Part shown: in pieces, positions 30,640 to 34,384 of the stretch | Position numbering within the stretch: position 1 is the first letter of the stretch | Layout of the letters: each line of letters begins with the position of its first letter | Source of the DNA: an uncultured Pelagibacteraceae bacterium | Lineage (GTDB): Bacteria; Pseudomonadota; Alphaproteobacteria; Pelagibacterales; Pelagibacteraceae | DNA: 34,384 nt | Direction of reading: 5' to 3' | NCBI GenBank assembly: GCA_902544345.1 | Contig: CACCBT010000006.1 | Location: forward strand, 1-34,384 | The notes under the pieces: generated by a model | Database searches by the model: none | What the model was told of the DNA's origin: nothing | Seen by the model: the letters and a program-made list of their open reading frames with translations, nothing else | Position numbers and translations under genes: made by a program

Positions 30640-30759
30640 TTACAACTTTACAGTTTTCTTTGATTAATAATTCTAATTTAAATTATGCAAATTATTAGGT
30701 CGTAATTTCAATCAAATTATAGGTTTATTCACTTGGAACAGCTATTTATTAATTTTTAA

Positions 30760-32190
30760 TTACGTTTTTTTAATTAAATTAGATATTGTGTTGGCAAGTC
30801 TAATAGCTAGTTGCACTATTGAAAAAGTTGGATTGGTATAGCCGCCTGTAACAAAATTCGAACTTCCGTTAACATAAAGATTATTAACGTCATGTACCCT
30901 TAAATCAGAGTTAACAACTGAATTTTTTTTATCATTTCCCATTCTAGTACCACCCATATGGTGACCTCCATCTCCAACTAGCTTTAAATATTCTAAATTA
31001 AAAATATTTTCTTCTATAGCTATTCTACCTAAGTCATTTTCTATACAAAAGTTTGCAAACTCTTCTAAAAAAACTTTAGCTGTCCTAAGAGGTTTTGGTG
31101 ACCTTTTATAAAATAATTTTACTTTTGGTATTCCATATTTGTCTTTTTTATTTTGATTTAATACGATTTTATTATCTTCGGATGGTTCTTGTTCTAAGAG
31201 TAAATTAATATTTACACAGCGAAAACTTTCTTTGTGAAAAGTTTGAATTAATTTTTCACCATATTTAGGTGCTACACACATTATGTCTTTCACAAATTCT
31301 TTATCTATAACTTTCTCATTTCTAAAAACATCCTGTGTTAACATATACATATATGCACTTAAAATTTTATGTTCATTAACAAACTTTTTAGTTGTTGCAA
31401 AAAATGTCAAATCAGTAAAACCTAAAAAATTATCTCTCATTTTATTTTCAAATTTTTTTCGACTCAATACGCCTCTACCTCCTAGGACATGGGGGTGATT
31501 CATCCAATATTTTCCTATGGGTAATTTTTCATTTAATAAACCTGGAGTTTTGTTTTTTGTCCATAGTAAAAGTCTAGAGTTCTCAATACCGCCGCATGAT
31601 AAGATAAAATATTTACCTTTTATTTTTTTTTCTTGAGCATTAGAATGGCATATAGCATGATTTATATTGTTATTTTTTCCGACAAGATAGGAAAGCTGAG
31701 TATTTAAAACTAAGGCTATTTTATCGGAGTCCTTTATATGGTTTTTGTACTTCTCAGCAAATTTAACTCTTGAAGTTTGAAACTCAATTTGGCTAAAGGA
31801 TTTATCTATTAAAGTTTTTCTAAACTGATTTTTAATATCTAATATTTCACAAGCTCTATCTAAATAAGGTTTCAAATCATTATTATTAATTGGCCATAAA
31901 TCAAAAGTGTAATCTTCAAGTGGTTTGCATGTCCCTCCCCAAAGCCCCGAGGTCCCTCCAAATTGCCTTAATCTGCTTTCTGATAAAGGCATAATCTGAT
32001 CTCCAATAATTTTTCCTTTATAAAAACCTTGAGATATTTCACTATAGTTTTCATTTCCTGCTTCAATTATTATTGAGTTAATATTTTTTTTCTCTAATTC
32101 TAATGCTGTTGAAATTCCGGCTGGGCCGCTGCCAAATATAATAACTGGAAATTTATCTAATTGAAGACTATCTAAATTGTATGAAATCAT
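30760..32190 (-). CDS. GMC-family FAD-dependent oxidoreductase
   Basis: VIIFGSGPAGISTALELEKKNINSIIIEAG; C-terminal HHMGGTRMGNDKKNSVVNSDLRVHDVNNLYVNGSSNFVTGGYTNPTFS. Confidence 0.85.
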   Translation of the reverse strand: MISYNLDSLQLDKFPVIIFGSGPAGISTALELEKKNINSIIIEAGNENYSEISQGFYKGKIIGDQIMPLSESRLRQFGGTSGLWGGTCKPLEDYTFDLWPINNNDLKPYLDRACEILDIKNQFRKTLIDKSFSQIEFQTSRVKFAEKYKNHIKDSDKIALVLNTQLSYLVGKNNNINHAICHSNAQEKKIKGKYFILSCGGIENSRLLLWTKNKTPGLLNEKLPIGKYWMNHPHVLGGRGVLSRKKFENKMRDNFLGFTDLTFFATTKKFVNEHKILSAYMYMLTQDVFRNEKVIDKEFVKDIMCVAPKYGEKLIQTFHKESFRCVNINLLLEQEPSEDNKIVLNQNKKDKYGIPKVKLFYKRSPKPLRTAKVFLEEFANFCIENDLGRIAIEENIFNLEYLKLVGDGGHHMGGTRMGNDKKNSVVNSDLRVHDVNNLYVNGSSNFVTGGYTNPTFSIVQLAIRLANTISNLIKKT

Positions 32191-32393
32191 TAATCATCGG
32201 CGCTCAAATGCCAGACAAAATTATTACTTTTTTTAATTTTTTTCTTTTTTTTATATAAAAAAAAAGAATTCATAAAAAAAATCGTAGGTAAAAAAAATAA
32301 AAATGATTTTAATAAATTTCTCCTATTTAATTTCATTTAAAAAAGATAATCAATATTTTTAAAGAAGTCGAGAAACAAGGTGCCTTTAAAAAG

Positions 32394-32476
32394 TGTAACA
32401 ATACAATGAATAAAGGCCTAAAGCTGGAACTGTTACACTCACAAAAATTGTAAAATCAGCTAGCAAGCCAAAATAA
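32394..32476 (-). pseudogene. Degraded fragment of the small membrane-protein gene at 34153-34384
   Basis: AACAATACAATGAATAAAGGCCTAAAGCTGGAACTGTTACA...AAAATTGTAAAATC...AAGCC resembles 34288-34360; frame broken; ends at the att repeat. Confidence 0.6.
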
Positions 32477-32497
32477 GGGCACCTGACAACAGAACGC
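32477..32497 (+). repeat. att-like repeat 10 (I/J boundary)
   Basis: GGGCACCTGACAACAGAACGC. Confidence 0.8.
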
Positions 32498-32555
32498 TTT
32501 TAAAAAATATGCTAACATCTAACCACTTTGTAGTTTAATTTACTGTTTAAAAACA

Positions 32556-33251
32556 ATGATTTTATATAATTTTATAGATAAGTTTTTGATGAATGATTTT
32601 AATTCTGAAATTAAAAATCGATTAAATCATAAAAATCCGATTATTTTTGATGTAGGATGTTTTAATGGTAATTTTTCAAGAAAATTAATCAAAGATTTGA
32701 AATTAAAAAAGGTAAATTTCTATCTTTTTGATGCAAACCCAAATTTGAAAATAAAAGAATTTAAATATTTTAATGAAGTATTTAGTAATAAGGTAAGTTA
32801 TAGAAATTTTAATTTAAATACTTTTTTTCCATCCTCTGGATCATCCTTAAAAAAAACCATCAAAGATGACAAATTATGGAATTTTTCAAGAAGGTTAATT
32901 ACCATGAAGTTTAATCAACCATTTGCGATAATTAAAGTTAAAACTAATACTTTAGATAATTTTTGTAAAATAAAGAAGATTAAAAGAGTTGATTTATTAA
33001 AAATTGACGTTGAGGGTTCTGAATTAGATGTTTTGAGGGGTGCTAAAAAATTGTTAAATTCAGTTAGTATTATTCAATTAGAAATTTTGCAAAGAAAAAA
33101 CAAATTTTTACGTGAAAAAAATAAAATATTAGTTTTTCTTAAAAAACACAATTTCAGGCTGATAAAAGAAAAAAAAATTCCATCGGTCGGGATATTAAGT
33201 AGTTCAATTTCTGAAGACTTATTATTTATTAAAGATCGAGTGATTTCTTAA
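32556..33251 (+). CDS. FkbM-family methyltransferase
   Basis: IIFDVGCFNGNFSRKLIK, VDLLKIDVEGSELDVLRGAKKLL. Confidence 0.85.
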   Translation: MILYNFIDKFLMNDFNSEIKNRLNHKNPIIFDVGCFNGNFSRKLIKDLKLKKVNFYLFDANPNLKIKEFKYFNEVFSNKVSYRNFNLNTFFPSSGSSLKKTIKDDKLWNFSRRLITMKFNQPFAIIKVKTNTLDNFCKIKKIKRVDLLKIDVEGSELDVLRGAKKLLNSVSIIQLEILQRKNKFLREKNKILVFLKKHNFRLIKEKKIPSVGILSSSISEDLLFIKDRVIS

Positions 33252-33256
33252 AACAA

Positions 33257-33279
33257 GACACCAGGCAATAGAACGCGCC
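33257..33279 (+). repeat. att-like repeat 11 (J/K boundary), degraded
   Basis: GACACCAGGCAATAGAACGCGCC. Confidence 0.7.
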
Positions 33280-33325
33280 TACTTAATTACATTAAATCCA
33301 CGATTGACATAATCTTTGTTTTTAT

Positions 33326-34114
33326 ATGTATAATACGTCAATGTTTATTTTAAAAAATCTTTTTTTTGCTTTAAGGAAGAGCGTTGTGAAAAACTTTATT
33401 TCAAAGTTTTTATACTTACTTAAATATAAAAAAATTTCTAAAACAAATATAAAAATTTTTCCTTTTTTTTTTAAATTTTGGATCTCAGAGATTATAGTAA
33501 AGAAAAATATTTCTCTTATTAATAAAAAAAGAAAATTTTATCAGGAGAAGTATTTTTTTCAAGATGGTGATTGGTTTTCACATAATATTCCAGTATGGGA
33601 GGAGATCTTAAATAAAGAAGTAGATCATGAAAAAAAAACTAAATATTTAGAAATAGGAAGTTGGGAAGGAAGGTCTGTTGTTCATATTTGTGAAAAATTT
33701 AAAAATTTCCAAGTAACAGTAGTTGATCCATATATGGAATATAAAGAGATCGATAAGTTTATCAAAAAACAGAATATGGATGACACATACAATACACTGA
33801 AGAAAAATTTAAAGAATTTTAAAGAAAGAGTTGAAATTTATAGAACAACATCGAAAAATTTTTTTAAAAATAATCAAAAAAGATTTAATATAATTTATAT
33901 AGATGGATCACATAAATCAGAGGATGTAGAAGATGATTTTTTAAATAGTTTAGAAATATTAGAAGACGGTGGATTAATAATTTTAGATGATTTTACTTGG
34001 AATCACTATGAAAATATTTGCGACAATCCGATAGGTGGTATTTTACCTGTTTTGAAAAAGAATGAACACTTAAGAATTATTTCAGCATCTAACCAGCTTA
34101 TTATTAAAAATTGA
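33326..34114 (+). CDS. Class I SAM-dependent methyltransferase (Methyltransf_24-like)
   Basis: YLEIGSWEGRSVVHICEKF, VTVVDPY, FNIIYIDGSHKSEDVEDDFLNSLEILEDGGLIILDDF. Confidence 0.75.
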   Translation: MYNTSMFILKNLFFALRKSVVKNFISKFLYLLKYKKISKTNIKIFPFFFKFWISEIIVKKNISLINKKRKFYQEKYFFQDGDWFSHNIPVWEEILNKEVDHEKKTKYLEIGSWEGRSVVHICEKFKNFQVTVVDPYMEYKEIDKFIKKQNMDDTYNTLKKNLKNFKERVEIYRTTSKNFFKNNQKRFNIIYIDGSHKSEDVEDDFLNSLEILEDGGLIILDDFTWNHYENICDNPIGGILPVLKKNEHLRIISASNQLIIKN

Positions 34115-34152
34115 TTATTAAATATTAGGTATTCTATATATCTGCGTAGTTT

Positions 34153-34384
34153 TTAACTTACATAAAGATTTACCAAGCCGATTAAGTAAATAGATGCTAG
34201 CCCAGTATTCAAAGCTACTAAAGATTTTTCATTCCATAACCAGGAAACTATTGCCAATCCGCTGTTTCCTATTAGAAAAATATAACAATACAATGGATAA
34301 AAACCTAGAGCTGCAGTTACAGCACCCGCTAAAATTGTTAAAGTTGAGCACCAAGCCCAAAACTGGTGGGGTTTTGGTTTTAAT
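34153..34384 (-). CDS. Small multi-pass membrane protein, 5' end beyond window; not in ORF track
   Basis: Minus-strand frame reads KPKPHQFWAWCSTLTILAGAVTAALGFYPLYCYIFLIGNSGLAIVSWLWNEKSLVALNTGLASIYLIGLVNLYVS*. Confidence 0.6.
   Translation of the reverse strand, partial: LKPKPHQFWAWCSTLTILAGAVTAALGFYPLYCYIFLIGNSGLAIVSWLWNEKSLVALNTGLASIYLIGLVNLYVS

Noticed and set aside
17707-33279. Classical integron with attC sites
   Set aside because: No IntI-like gene and no R'/R'' attC architecture; the repeat is identical to the host tmRNA 3' end.
17707-34384. Prophage or insertion sequence
   Set aside because: No transposase, integrase, capsid, portal or terminase-like ORF seen in the supplied translations.

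Overview
AT-rich alphaproteobacterial window, most like SAR11/Pelagibacterales in composition and gene content. The left ~17.5 kb is housekeeping: mrdA fragment, mreC (truncated), mreB, leuA, ilvC, ilvN, ilvB, miaA, degP-like, DUF2065, hflC, hflK, mrp, a beta-propeller/outer-membrane-like protein, a sugar methyltransferase and thyX. At ~17.47-17.73 kb there is an unlisted two-piece, circularly permuted tmRNA gene (ssrA): acceptor piece ending in CCA, then the coding piece with a readable tag ANQKFALAA*. Its 3' end GGGGCACCTGGCAACAGAACGCCCC recurs, complete or degraded, about ten more times downstream in the same orientation. These copies split 17.7-33.3 kb into ~10 short cargo cassettes (about 0.4-5.4 kb) with unrelated genes: SRA-like/HNH nuclease, a six-gene putative restriction-modification locus, polysaccharide lyase-like, alpha/beta hydrolases, DUF2784, GMC oxidoreductase and methyltransferases. 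Many cassette ends carry short direct repeats with an 11-12 bp period, like tyrosine-recombinase arm sites. Cassette right ends fall into at least three families that keep a common scaffold while the repeat sequence differs. One family has an embedded promoter that would give leaderless cargo mRNA. No integrase is seen. I interpret this as a tandem array of integrase-less cassettes stacked at the 3' end of ssrA. The first ~965 bp also look like an inverted chimeric join (mrdA against mreC). All calls are from reading the sequence; no database search was run.
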